Positions 7,091 to 14,127 of a stretch of 19,658 nt of DNA are shown piece by piece. How positions within the stretch are numbered: position 1 is the stretch's first letter; the number at the start of each line of letters is the position of its first letter. The stretch comes from 4484-232 sp964486555 (GTDB lineage: Bacteria; Thermotogota; Thermotogae; Thermotogales; Thermotogaceae). Under the pieces are notes generated by a model. It was not told the origin of the DNA. It saw nothing but the letters and a program-made list of their open reading frames with translations, and searched no databases. The stretch spans positions 1-19,658 of the forward strand of contig CAZANP010000030.1 in the NCBI GenBank assembly GCA_964486555.1, read 5' to 3'. The position numbers and the translations under genes are program-made.

Positions 7091-9055
7091 GAGATGGAGA
7101 ACGCTATAGAAGAGATTAAGAGGACGAGCGCTTTTGAAAGAGAGAAAGAAGGGAAAGCGATTCTTGATCTCAAGGGAAAATACGTTGGAATGGAAGTAGG
7201 AGGATTGTACCTTGTGAAGTTTGGAAGAAAGAAAACCATAGAGACCGAGATATCAGTAGGAGACGTTGTTTTAATCAGCTTGAAAGATCCTTTGAAAAGC
7301 GATCTTTATGGAACAGTTGTTGAGAAAACAAAGAGATCTCTGACGGTTGCTCTGACTGATCGCCCTCCCAGATGGGTTTTGAAGGATAAAGTTAGAATCG
7401 ATCTGTTCTTCAACGATGTCACGTTCAGAAGAATGGAAGACGCCATAGGAAAGATCATGAAAGCCAAGGGAAGGTTATCTGTCCTCAGGGATATCATGCT
7501 CGGCAGAATGAAACCATCTCCTCCTGTGAGTTACACTCCTCCTCACTTTTTTGATGAAGATCTAAACGATTATCAAAAGGAGTGTGTATCTCTTTCCCTC
7601 GGGAGTAAGGACGTATTTCTCATACACGGTCCTCCTGGAACAGGGAAAACTAGGACTCTGACAGAGATCATAGTACAGGAAGTCATGAGGGGAAACAAGG
7701 TTCTTGCAACTGCCGATTCGAACACAGCAGCGGATAACATCCTCATGAATCTGATCAGGTATAAAGGGTTGAAGGTTGTGAGAATTGGGCATCCTGCGAG
7801 AGTTGAGGAAGAATTGAAGCAACACACACTTTCCTTTTTGGTTGAGAATGAACCAGATTATTCAACAGTGAAATACTTGAGAGAAGAAGCACAGAAACTT
7901 TCTGAAAAGAGAGACACTTTCCTAAAACCAACTCCTCAATTTCGTAGAGGGTTGTCAGATGAAGAGATATTGAGACTTTCGAAAAGGAGAAAAAGCGTCA
8001 GAGGATTGAGCAAAGCTGTGATATCATCCATGGCCAAATGGATCGAGTACAACGTGAAGGTTCAAAAACTCTATGAAGAAGCTAAGAATCTTGAAGGAAG
8101 GATTGTGAAAAGGATTCTGGAAAGATCGGATGTGGTCGTGGGGACGAATTCTTCAGTGGGCATGGAGTACATGGAAAATCTCGTTTTCGATGTCGTCGTC
8201 ATAGATGAGGCATCTCAGGCGACAGAACCATCCTGCTTAATACCCATAATTCATGGGAAGAAGATCGTGATGAGTGGTGATCACAAGCAGCTTCCACCAA
8301 CCATCCTCAATCCTCAGGCTGAACCTATCCTTTCGAAAACACTTTTTGAAAGGTTGATAGAGTCTTACCCATCGAACTCCAGACTTTTACGAATACAGTA
8401 CAGAATGAACGAAAAGATCATGGGGTTTTCTAGCAAATTCTTTTACGGTGGAAAGTTGATAGCGGATGAAAGCGTGAAGAACAGGACTCTCAGGTCTCTG
8501 GGTGTAAAAAATGCATCATCTTTTGAACACCCCTTGAAAGATATACTGTCTCCTGACGAGCCTTTGGTACTGGTGGATACTTCGGAAATGCCTGAGCGTT
8601 TCGAGAGGCAAAGACCGGGTTCCACATCCAGAGAGAACGCTCTTGAAGCGAATATCGCGTGTACTATAGTTGATGGTTTTTTGAAAATGAAAGTTCCCCC
8701 AGAAGAAATAGGTGTCATAACGCCTTATGATGATCAAGTGGATCTCCTAAAGAGAATGATAAAAGATGGAAGGATAAAGGTGAGTTCTGTGGATGGTTTC
8801 CAGGGAAGGGAGAAAGAAATTATCATTCTCTCCCTAGTAAGAAGCAATAAAAGAAAAGATGTGGGATTTCTCATGGATGAGCGAAGATTGAACGTTTCTT
8901 TAACCAGGGCCAAGAGCAAACTCGTGATAATCGGGGATTTCAGCACGCTATCCCATAATCCACTTTACAGAGCCTTACTGATCCATGTGAAAGACAATGG
9001 TAAATATATCCTCCTTCAGCGTTTTCCTAAGTATTTCTGTAAAGATGGCACTTGA
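7040..9055 (+). CDS. SF1B DNA/RNA helicase, UPF1/IGHMBP2/Dna2-like
   Basis: ATP-dependent nucleic-acid helicase of 671 residues. Motifs in order: I GPPGTGKT (197-204), II VVIDEASQA (386-394), III MSGDHKQLPPT (411-421), IV QYRMNEKI (453-460), V VDGFQGREKEIIILS (584-598), VI LNVSLTRAKSKLVI (617-630). Residues 1-165 form the N-terminal part with a beta-barrel-like stretch (KYVGMEVGGLYLVKFG), typical of this family. Resembles the annotated T. maritima helicase TM0005. Start: TTG; the SD site and promoter lie on the other side of the 100-N run, before an identical copy of the first codons (TTG at 6885), so the coding sequence is complete once the duplicated ends are merged. The last nine or so residues (from about 663) are encoded antisense to a broken ABC ATPase gene and may be a recent replacement of the original C-terminus. 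Role (repair, replication or RNA) undetermined. Confidence 0.93.
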   Translation: MNHYKKLLEAIELERRTEMENAIEEIKRTSAFEREKEGKAILDLKGKYVGMEVGGLYLVKFGRKKTIETEISVGDVVLISLKDPLKSDLYGTVVEKTKRSLTVALTDRPPRWVLKDKVRIDLFFNDVTFRRMEDAIGKIMKAKGRLSVLRDIMLGRMKPSPPVSYTPPHFFDEDLNDYQKECVSLSLGSKDVFLIHGPPGTGKTRTLTEIIVQEVMRGNKVLATADSNTAADNILMNLIRYKGLKVVRIGHPARVEEELKQHTLSFLVENEPDYSTVKYLREEAQKLSEKRDTFLKPTPQFRRGLSDEEILRLSKRRKSVRGLSKAVISSMAKWIEYNVKVQKLYEEAKNLEGRIVKRILERSDVVVGTNSSVGMEYMENLVFDVVVIDEASQATEPSCLIPIIHGKKIVMSGDHKQLPPTILNPQAEPILSKTLFERLIESYPSNSRLLRIQYRMNEKIMGFSSKFFYGGKLIADESVKNRTLRSLGVKNASSFEHPLKDILSPDEPLVLVDTSEMPERFERQRPGSTSRENALEANIACTIVDGFLKMKVPPEEIGVITPYDDQVDLLKRMIKDGRIKVSSVDGFQGREKEIIILSLVRSNKRKDVGFLMDERRLNVSLTRAKSKLVIIGDFSTLSHNPLYRALLIHVKDNGKYILLQRFPKYFCKDGT

Positions 9056-9263
9056 CCATCCTTCCATCCACAAAGACATCCTCAGGTGGCACTTTCCTGC
9101 ATATATCTTTAGCCATAGGGCATTTCTCAGCGAATTTACATCCTTCTGCTAAATATTCTTTCCTTTCCATGGCAGAGAGATTTATCTCCTTGCTCCATGC
9201 TTTTCTTGGATCCGGTTCCGGAACGGATTCAACGATTGTATTATTAAACGTGATCCCATACAA
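9027..9263 (-). pseudogene. C-terminal remnant of an oligopeptide/oligosaccharide-type ABC ATPase (OppD/OppF family)
   Basis: A 78-codon frame whose product keeps the hallmark tail of OppD/DppD-type ATPases: SVPEPDPRK, then GCKFAEKCPMAKDICRK, then MVKCHLY before the stop. This is the oligo/HPY domain with its four cysteines. Nothing recognisable of the nucleotide-binding domain precedes it: an in-frame TAG lies two codons ahead of the TTG at 9263, and Walker or signature motifs are absent. It is therefore the stranded 3' end of a gene, not a functional ATPase. Its final 29 bases overlap the 3' end of the helicase on the opposite strand. In Thermotogota, Opp-type transporters often carry oligosaccharides and sit beside glycosidases, so it may be a relic of a transporter once linked to the GH1 gene downstream (inference). 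Confidence 0.75.
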
Positions 9264-9335
9264 AATCTAAAAAGTTCCCGTTAATCCCAAATACACTCGA
9301 ATATAGGGAATGTATGCTTATTTTTCAGTAAATTC

Positions 9336-9364
9336 TTGTTATAACTGATTTTCTCGATTTTAAT
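9336..9364 (+). promoter_or_regulatory. Predicted promoter of the GH1 glycosidase gene
   Basis: TTGTTA (9336-9341), a 17-base spacer, and TTTAAT (9359-9364). A start near 9371 would leave a leader of about 30 bases with the SD site AGGGGGGTGAT ending shortly before ATG 9402. No repressor-type palindrome is evident here. The rest of 9264-9401 shows no gene. Confidence 0.45.
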
Positions 9365-9401
9365 AAAATAGTAGATGTATTACCATCAGGGGGGTGATCA
9401 C

Positions 9402-10874
9402 ATGTTTCCAGAGAAATTTCTCTTCGGAGCGTCCATGTCAGGTTTCCAATTCGAGATGGGGGGATCTAGAGAATCCATTGACGATAAAACCGATTGGTTC
9501 GTATGGGTCAGAGACATTGGAAACCTGATGAACGGTGTCGTCAGTGGAGATCTCCCAGAAAATGGCCCAGGCTATTGGGATAAGTTCAAAGAAGTCCACG
9601 AACTTGCGAAAGAGTTTGGAATGAACGCCATGAGAGTTGGAATAGAGTGGTCCAGGATCTTTCCAAGTTCCATGAAGGATGTGGCTGTGAACGTTGTGAG
9701 AGAGGATGACAAAATCCTGGAAGTGGATGTGAGTGAAAAGACTTTGGAGATTCTCGATGAGATAGCAAATAAAGAGGCTGTTGAGAGGTACAGAGAGATC
9801 CTCTCAGATTTGAGGGAAAAAGGGTTCAAAGTTATCATCGATCTCAATCACTTCACCCTTCCGATATGGGTGCACGATCCAATAGCAATCAGGGATCATA
9901 AAGAGACGAACGCATTGGGATGGGTTAGTTCAGATATCGTCGTTGAGTTCGCAAAGTACGCATCTTACATTGCCTGGAAACTTTCAGATCTTGTGGATCT
10001 ATGGGCAACTCTGAACGAGCCTCAAATAGTGAGTTCCCTGGGGTACATTTTCTTCCGATCAGGTTTCCCACCAGCTGTTTTCTCTCCTTCTTGGTATATG
10101 AAGAGCTTGTATAACCAGATGCAAGCTCATGCAAGGGCATATGACGCTATCAAGAAGTTCAGTGAAAAACCTGTGGGGGTAATATATTCCTTTACCTGGG
10201 TTGATTCGCCTGAAGAGGATCAGAAGATAATCGAAAATGCCATGTACTTCAACAACTGGTACTTCATGGATGGTGTGGCCTTTGGAAAGATTTTGAACGA
10301 GGAAAGGCCAGACCTTAAAAAACTCGATTTCATAGGTGTCAACTACTACACGAGAACCGTTGTTAGTGGTTCAAGTGTCCCACTGGATTTGGAAGGTTGG
10401 AAGATGTTTTTCAAAACGCTCCCAGGTTACGGCTACGCATGCGATCCTTATTCCCTCTCGAATGATGGAAGACCTACCAGCGAATTTGGATGGGAGATCT
10501 ATCCAGAAGGACTTCTAAAAATTCTTCTGGCCTTGAAAGAACGGTACGATCTTCCTATGATCGTTACAGAAAATGGAATAGCGGACTCAAGAGATATCTT
10601 AAGACCATACTTTCTTGTTTCACATCTTAAAGCCGTGGAAGACGCTATCGAAAGGAATGTGGATGTTTTTGGATACCTTCACTGGTCGATAATAGACAAC
10701 TACGAATGGGCTCAAGGATACAGGATGAGATTTGGCCTTGCAGAAGTGGACTATTCCACCAAAACTTACCATCCGAGACCTTCCATGTACGTGTTCAGAG
10801 AAATAACAAACAAGAGAACCACCCTCGATTTTTCAAGATATTTGAGATCTCCCTATATCGTATGGAAAGAGTAG
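9402..10874 (+). CDS. GH1 beta-glycosidase of the archaeal LacS/CelB type
   Basis: Retaining beta-glycosidase of 490 residues, a single (beta/alpha)8 barrel, cytoplasmic (no signal peptide), expected to split cellobiose-, lactose- or mannobiose-like sugars. The acid/base is E206 in TLNEP and the nucleophile E390 in VTENG. The N-terminal FGASMSGFQFEMG, the TDWFVWVRD segment and GDLPENGPGYWD (49-60) closely resemble Sulfolobus LacS and Pyrococcus CelB rather than bacterial BglA enzymes; E206 even falls at the LacS number. I chose ATG 9402 because a GGGGGGTGAT site ends a few bases before it; the longer frame from ATG 9375 would place that SD inside the gene. No sugar transporter or regulator remains next to it apart from the broken Opp-type ATPase. 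Substrate preference (glucoside, galactoside or mannoside) is unresolved. Confidence 0.93.
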   Translation: MFPEKFLFGASMSGFQFEMGGSRESIDDKTDWFVWVRDIGNLMNGVVSGDLPENGPGYWDKFKEVHELAKEFGMNAMRVGIEWSRIFPSSMKDVAVNVVREDDKILEVDVSEKTLEILDEIANKEAVERYREILSDLREKGFKVIIDLNHFTLPIWVHDPIAIRDHKETNALGWVSSDIVVEFAKYASYIAWKLSDLVDLWATLNEPQIVSSLGYIFFRSGFPPAVFSPSWYMKSLYNQMQAHARAYDAIKKFSEKPVGVIYSFTWVDSPEEDQKIIENAMYFNNWYFMDGVAFGKILNEERPDLKKLDFIGVNYYTRTVVSGSSVPLDLEGWKMFFKTLPGYGYACDPYSLSNDGRPTSEFGWEIYPEGLLKILLALKERYDLPMIVTENGIADSRDILRPYFLVSHLKAVEDAIERNVDVFGYLHWSIIDNYEWAQGYRMRFGLAEVDYSTKTYHPRPSMYVFREITNKRTTLDFSRYLRSPYIVWKE

Positions 10875-10888
10875 AAGGAGGAAACGGT

Positions 10889-11044
10889 TTGAGAGTCTTT
10901 TTCACTATTCTAGTGATATTTGCCCATTTTAAAGCGATGACTGAGGTTACGATAAATAGGAGAAACCACAGGGCGTGAGAAAAGCTTCGAGAGCTAAAGA
11001 AAGATCCTTTAAAAATTTCACTGGATCAACTCAAAAACCGGTAA
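10889..11044 (+). pseudogene. Possible small or broken reading frame after the GH1 gene
   Basis: AAGGAGG at 10875-10881 lies seven bases before TTG 10889, which opens a 29-codon frame (MRVFFTILVIFAHFKAM then TEVTINRRNHRA) ending in TGA at 10976-10978. The same frame then continues for 21 more codons with protein-like composition (EKLRELKKDPLKISLDQLKNR) to a TAA at 11042-11044. This could be a short membrane peptide, or a gene remnant broken by the TGA. No family is recognised. The strong SD site is the main reason to list it. Confidence 0.25.
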
Positions 11045-11062
11045 AGAAGAATACATTCTTCT
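11045..11062. promoter_or_regulatory. 18-bp perfect palindrome, candidate operator
   Basis: AGAAGAAT-AC-ATTCTTCT: two perfectly inverted 8-base half-sites with a 2-base centre, 53 bases before the transporter start. No run of T follows, so a terminator is unlikely. The rest of 10875-11115 holds no convincing gene beyond the small frame noted at 10889. Confidence 0.4.
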
Positions 11063-11115
11063 CAATGGTTTGAAAGATGTTGCTTTTTTCTGAAATATTG
11101 AAGGATGGTGATTCG

Positions 11116-12009
11116 ATGGAAATATTCATGAAATCGATACTCCCAATATTCGTTGTGAGCGGATTTGGATACGTTGTAGGAAAGATTTTCAAGGGAGATG
11201 TGTCTCTTTTCTCAAAAGTCACCATGTGGATATTCTCGAGTGTCATAATCTTCACGTTCGTAACGGAAAATACACCTAAACCCTTCGATTTCCTCAAAAC
11301 AGCCCTACTGTTCCTCATCATAATCTTCTATAACTTCGTGATTTTCAGAGTGTTGATCAAAGATCCAACGAGCAGAAGTATCCATTTCCTGACATCCATC
11401 TTCGGAAACACAGGTTACCTTGGATATCCCGTGATAATGTTATCTTTTGGTGAAAGGACTCTGTCTCTGGCAGTTCTTTACACCGTCGTCTCAACCATCT
11501 TGGTGAGTACCGTTGGTATCGCACTGTTGAGCGAGAAATTGAAGGATGGTATTAAGAGTCTCTTGAAACTACCTTTTCTCTACTCCTTGATACCCGCTCT
11601 CATTCTGGGACATCTCGGCGTCTCCTGGAAAGATTTCCCAGAACCTTTCTCAACTTCGATTTCCATGTTAAAGGAAGCGGCGATACCTGTTGCACTCGTT
11701 TTCATGGGAGTCAACATGACGAGGATAAACGCGAAAATGGAAGATTTGAAAACCATTTTGACGTCCAGTATTCATAGACTACTGATCGTTCCTCTTCTTG
11801 CTTTCTTCATAGTTTTCATATTCAAACTCGATAGTCCTTTCAGCAAGATTTTCCTCGTTGAAAGCGCTATGCCATCAGCTGTGAACTGTGTGATCATAGC
11901 ATCTGAACTCAGAAAAAAGCCAGAGGTCGTTAGCGGTATCGTTGCTTTCACGACACTGTTATCTGCTTTGACCTTAACCATATGGATATATATTGCAAAC
12001 CTGTTGTGA
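11116..12009 (+). CDS. AEC (auxin efflux carrier) family membrane transporter
   Basis: Integral membrane protein of 297 residues with 8-10 hydrophobic segments arranged in two halves, as in bacterial AEC/PIN-related carriers that export or exchange organic acids such as malate. Family landmarks visible: PIFVVSGFGYVVGK at the N-terminus, GNTGYLGYPV in the middle, and in the second half GVNMTR followed by VESAMPSAVNCVI, with Asn/Pro residues breaking helices. ATG 11116 is chosen because AAGGATGGTG lies just upstream; ATG 11077 would add 13 residues but has a poor SD. An 18-bp palindrome sits between the GH1 gene and this one. The stop codon is 14 bases from the TPP aptamer and overlaps the predicted thi promoter, so some read-through into the thi operon is possible. 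Substrate unknown. Confidence 0.85.
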   Translation: MEIFMKSILPIFVVSGFGYVVGKIFKGDVSLFSKVTMWIFSSVIIFTFVTENTPKPFDFLKTALLFLIIIFYNFVIFRVLIKDPTSRSIHFLTSIFGNTGYLGYPVIMLSFGERTLSLAVLYTVVSTILVSTVGIALLSEKLKDGIKSLLKLPFLYSLIPALILGHLGVSWKDFPEPFSTSISMLKEAAIPVALVFMGVNMTRINAKMEDLKTILTSSIHRLLIVPLLAFFIVFIFKLDSPFSKIFLVESAMPSAVNCVIIASELRKKPEVVSGIVAFTTLLSALTLTIWIYIANLL

Positions 12010-12015
12010 TAAAAT
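12007..12015 (+). promoter_or_regulatory. Predicted extended -10 promoter of the thi operon
   Basis: TGATAAAAT combines an extended -10 TG with TAAAAT. It overlaps the stop codon of the AEC gene (TGA 12007-12009). Transcription would begin near 12022, almost exactly at the first base pair of the TPP aptamer. No good -35 is present; TTGCAA (11993) with TTCTAT (12015) is an alternative but would start inside the P1 stem. Confidence 0.4.
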
Positions 12016-12023
12016 TCTATTGG

Positions 12024-12120
12024 GCCCGCGGGGGAGCTCCTGATACCGGGGCTGAGAGGAGGGCGGAAGCCCTCGACCCCTCGAACCTGATCCGGGTAAT
12101 GCCGGCGGAGGGAAGCGGGC
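12024..12120 (+). promoter_or_regulatory. TPP riboswitch (THI element) aptamer
   Basis: The conserved TPP-aptamer segments are present: GCTGAGA (12051-12057), a P3 hairpin GAGGGC-GGAA-GCCCTC, and ACCTGATCCGGGTAATGCC leading into GGAGGGAAGC. P1 forms from GCCCGC (12024-12029) and GCGGGC (12115-12120). It precedes a thiamin-type transport operon, as expected, and together with the terminator below should act as an off-switch when TPP is bound. Confidence 0.97.
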
Positions 12121-12129
12121 TCACAAGAA

Positions 12130-12161
12130 CCCCCGCCGGTTTTGGTGGGGGATTTTATTTT
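12130..12161 (+). terminator. Riboswitch-controlled intrinsic terminator
   Basis: CCCCCGCC (12130-12137) pairs with GGTGGGGG (12144-12151) over 8 bp including one G-T pair, with loop GGTTTT, followed by ATTTTATTTT. The antiterminator is CCGGCGG (12102-12108, inside the aptamer) pairing perfectly with CCGCCGG (12133-12139). Folding of the aptamer around TPP would occupy 12102-12108, release 12133-12139 and let the terminator form. The SD site GGGAGGTGA (12162-12170) lies just beyond. Confidence 0.88.
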
Positions 12162-12174
12162 GGGAGGTGATTTT

Positions 12175-12459
12175 ATGCCTAAAGTTACAGCATCTATAAA
12201 GATAGTTCCCGCAGTCGATAGTAAGGATATTCACGGTGTTATAGACAAAGCAATAGAGCACATTTCGAAATGGGGCATGAAATACGAAGTCGGCCCATCA
12301 AACACAACCGTTGAAGGAGAATATGAAGTCATCTTGGACAAGCTGAAAGAACTCGGAAAGCACATGGAAAGCCTCGTTGATAGATTCGTTATGATCGTGG
12401 ATTTCGATTACAAAAGGGGAGGAATATCCATCGATGAAAAGGTTTCGAAATATCGCTAA
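12175..12459 (+). CDS. Thiamin-binding-type small protein (MTH1187/YkoF-like, TM0486 homologue)
   Basis: Ninety-four residues, ferredoxin-like alpha/beta fold expected, with no signal peptide, so cytoplasmic. Features: the opening MPKVTASIKIVP, a helix around IDKAIEHISKW, and the GPSNTTVEGEYEVILDKL segment typical of MTH1187/YkoF-like proteins; it strongly resembles T. maritima TM0486, reported to bind thiamin. First gene after the TPP riboswitch, ahead of the transporter genes, so it probably handles thiamin or a precursor delivered by them (a cytoplasmic binding or sensing role is inference). ATG 12175 follows GGGAGGTGA at ideal spacing. The longer frame from 12142 would start inside the terminator hairpin and is rejected. 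Its 3' end overlaps the permease start by 26 bases. Confidence 0.9.
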   Translation: MPKVTASIKIVPAVDSKDIHGVIDKAIEHISKWGMKYEVGPSNTTVEGEYEVILDKLKELGKHMESLVDRFVMIVDFDYKRGGISIDEKVSKYR

Positions 12460-13183
12460 ATGGTTGATCGTAGTTATCATTCTAACAATATGGCAATTCT
12501 CTAATGTACCCGAGTACCTCCTTCCCAAACCTTCAACCATCGTGAGCGCGATTGTAGAACAATGGGATGTTTTATTGGATCACTCGATCTTCACACTTGG
12601 AGAGGCGTTGACAGGACTTATTCTGGGCCTTGTTTTTGGTACCGGGATAGCTTCTTTGATGTACTTTCTGAAACCACTCGCAGGTGTTCTGTATCCCGTT
12701 CTAGTACTATCTCAAGCTATACCCATAGTCGCCGTCGCTCCATTGATAGTCATATGGTTCGGTTTTGGATATTGGACCAAGATAGGGACCGTTACCTTCA
12801 TGTGCTTTTTCCCGATAGCGGTGAGTTCTTACGAAGGCTTCAGAACAGTCGATCCGGAAGCTCTTGAACTCTTCAAGGTTATGAAAGCGAATAGATATCA
12901 AATCATGAGATTTTTGATACTTCCCCACACACTTCCTCACATCCTATCCGGTCTGAAGATATCCTCAGCCTACGCTGTCGTTGGTGCCGTTATAGCCGAA
13001 TGGCTTGGCTCTGAAAAGGGGCTTGGTGTGTACCTGATAAGAGCGATGAACACCTTCAGAGCCGATAGACTCTTTTCCTCGGTGATAATCATTGTCTTCT
13101 TCAGCCTTTTGGTTTTCAAAACTGTTGATCACATATCGAGAATCATCACACCATGGCTTGAGGAGAGGAGGTTGAAGGTATGA
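12434..13183 (+). CDS. thiX: ABC permease for thiamin or its pyrimidine precursor (ThiX-like)
   Basis: Inner-membrane subunit of 249 residues, about six hydrophobic segments. It has YLLPKPSTIVSAI after the first helix and the coupling loop near 141-175 (PEALELFKVMKANRYQI then MRFLILPHTLPHI), both typical of SsuC/ThiX permeases, and ends its core with EKGLGVYLIRAMNTF. It lies inside the TPP-controlled operon: its ATG overlaps the small thiamin-binding gene by 26 bases (SD GGGGAGG about 11 bases upstream, inside that gene) and its end overlaps the binding-protein start in an ATGA. The role in thiamin-precursor uptake follows from the riboswitch and the THI5-like partner, not from the permease itself. 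Confidence 0.88.
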   Translation: MKRFRNIAKWLIVVIILTIWQFSNVPEYLLPKPSTIVSAIVEQWDVLLDHSIFTLGEALTGLILGLVFGTGIASLMYFLKPLAGVLYPVLVLSQAIPIVAVAPLIVIWFGFGYWTKIGTVTFMCFFPIAVSSYEGFRTVDPEALELFKVMKANRYQIMRFLILPHTLPHILSGLKISSAYAVVGAVIAEWLGSEKGLGVYLIRAMNTFRADRLFSSVIIIVFFSLLVFKTVDHISRIITPWLEERRLKV

Positions 13184-14127
13184 AGGTGCTAACAGCGATT
13201 TTGATAATGACTTTTTCCATTTTCCTACTGGCAGAGAACGTTACGGTCGTGCTGGATTGGTACCCCAACACAAACCATACAGGAATTTTTGTAGCCAAGG
13301 ACCTGGGATTTTACGATGAGGAAGGGCTGTCCGTCAAGGTGATACAACCTTCCAAACTGACATCTGAACAGATCGTTGCATCCGGCAGGGCAGAATTCGG
13401 TATAAGCTATCAGGAAGCCGTTACACTCGCAAGAGGAGAGGGCCTTCCCATAATTTCCATATGCGCCATCATCCAGCACAACACATCGGGATTTGCCTGG
13501 TTGAAAAGCGAAGGAATAAGGAGCGTGAAAGACTGGGAAGGTAAAAAGTACGGATCCTGGGGATCTCCCATAGAGAAAGCAACGATAGAGTACATCATGA
13601 GAAAATACGGTGCCGATCCCGAGAAAGTGATCTTTGTGAACGTCGGCCAGATGGACTTCTTCTCTGGAACACTGAACGATGTTTTCGATTTTGCCTGGAT
13701 CTATTACGGTTGGGATGGTGTGGCTTCAAAAATCAAAGGGATAGAGATAGGATATCTTTCTCTTAAAGACCTGGATCCCGTCTTTGACTACTACACACCA
13801 GTCATAATAACGAGCGAGAGAATGATAAAGGAGAAACCTGATATCGTCAGAAGGTTCATGAAAGCAACCTACAAAGGTTACATGTACGCTATAGACCATC
13901 CTGAAGAGGCTGCAAGAATTCTTCTCAAATACGCTCCAGAGCTCGATGAGAAGATCGTTATCGAATCTCAGAAATACCTTTCAAAGGAGTACAAAGCGGA
14001 TTCTCCAAAATGGGGTTATCAGAAGAAGGAGGTGTGGGAAAGGTACGCAAAATGGCTTCATTCGATGGGCTTTTTGAAGAAAATGATAGACGTGGAGAAA
14101 GCTTTCACGAACGAATTCCTTCCGTGA
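13180..14127 (+). CDS. thiY: THI5/NMT1-type periplasmic binding protein (ThiY-like)
   Basis: Solute receptor of 315 residues with a signal peptide of about 18 residues (hydrophobic core LTAILIMTFSIFLLA). Near the mature N-terminus is LDWYPNTNHTGIFVAKDLG, the hallmark of ThiY proteins that bind formylaminopyrimidine or HMP-type thiamin precursors. Further on, GYQKKEVWERYAKWLHSMG is the family's C-terminal pattern. The gene overlaps its neighbours by 4 bases on both sides (ATGA at 13180, GTGA at 14124), indicating tight coupling with permease and ATPase. Expression should be shut down by TPP through the upstream riboswitch. Whether the ligand is thiamin itself or a degraded pyrimidine cannot be settled from sequence. 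Confidence 0.9.
   Translation: MKVLTAILIMTFSIFLLAENVTVVLDWYPNTNHTGIFVAKDLGFYDEEGLSVKVIQPSKLTSEQIVASGRAEFGISYQEAVTLARGEGLPIISICAIIQHNTSGFAWLKSEGIRSVKDWEGKKYGSWGSPIEKATIEYIMRKYGADPEKVIFVNVGQMDFFSGTLNDVFDFAWIYYGWDGVASKIKGIEIGYLSLKDLDPVFDYYTPVIITSERMIKEKPDIVRRFMKATYKGYMYAIDHPEEAARILLKYAPELDEKIVIESQKYLSKEYKADSPKWGYQKKEVWERYAKWLHSMGFLKKMIDVEKAFTNEFLP

Noticed and set aside
11045..11062. Hairpin after the GH1 gene as an intrinsic terminator
   Set aside because: The stem is AT-rich and not followed by a T tract; a protein-binding palindrome fits better.
11982..12170. 62-codon frame across the TPP riboswitch
   Set aside because: It merely reads through the aptamer and terminator; the RNA structure explains the sequence fully.
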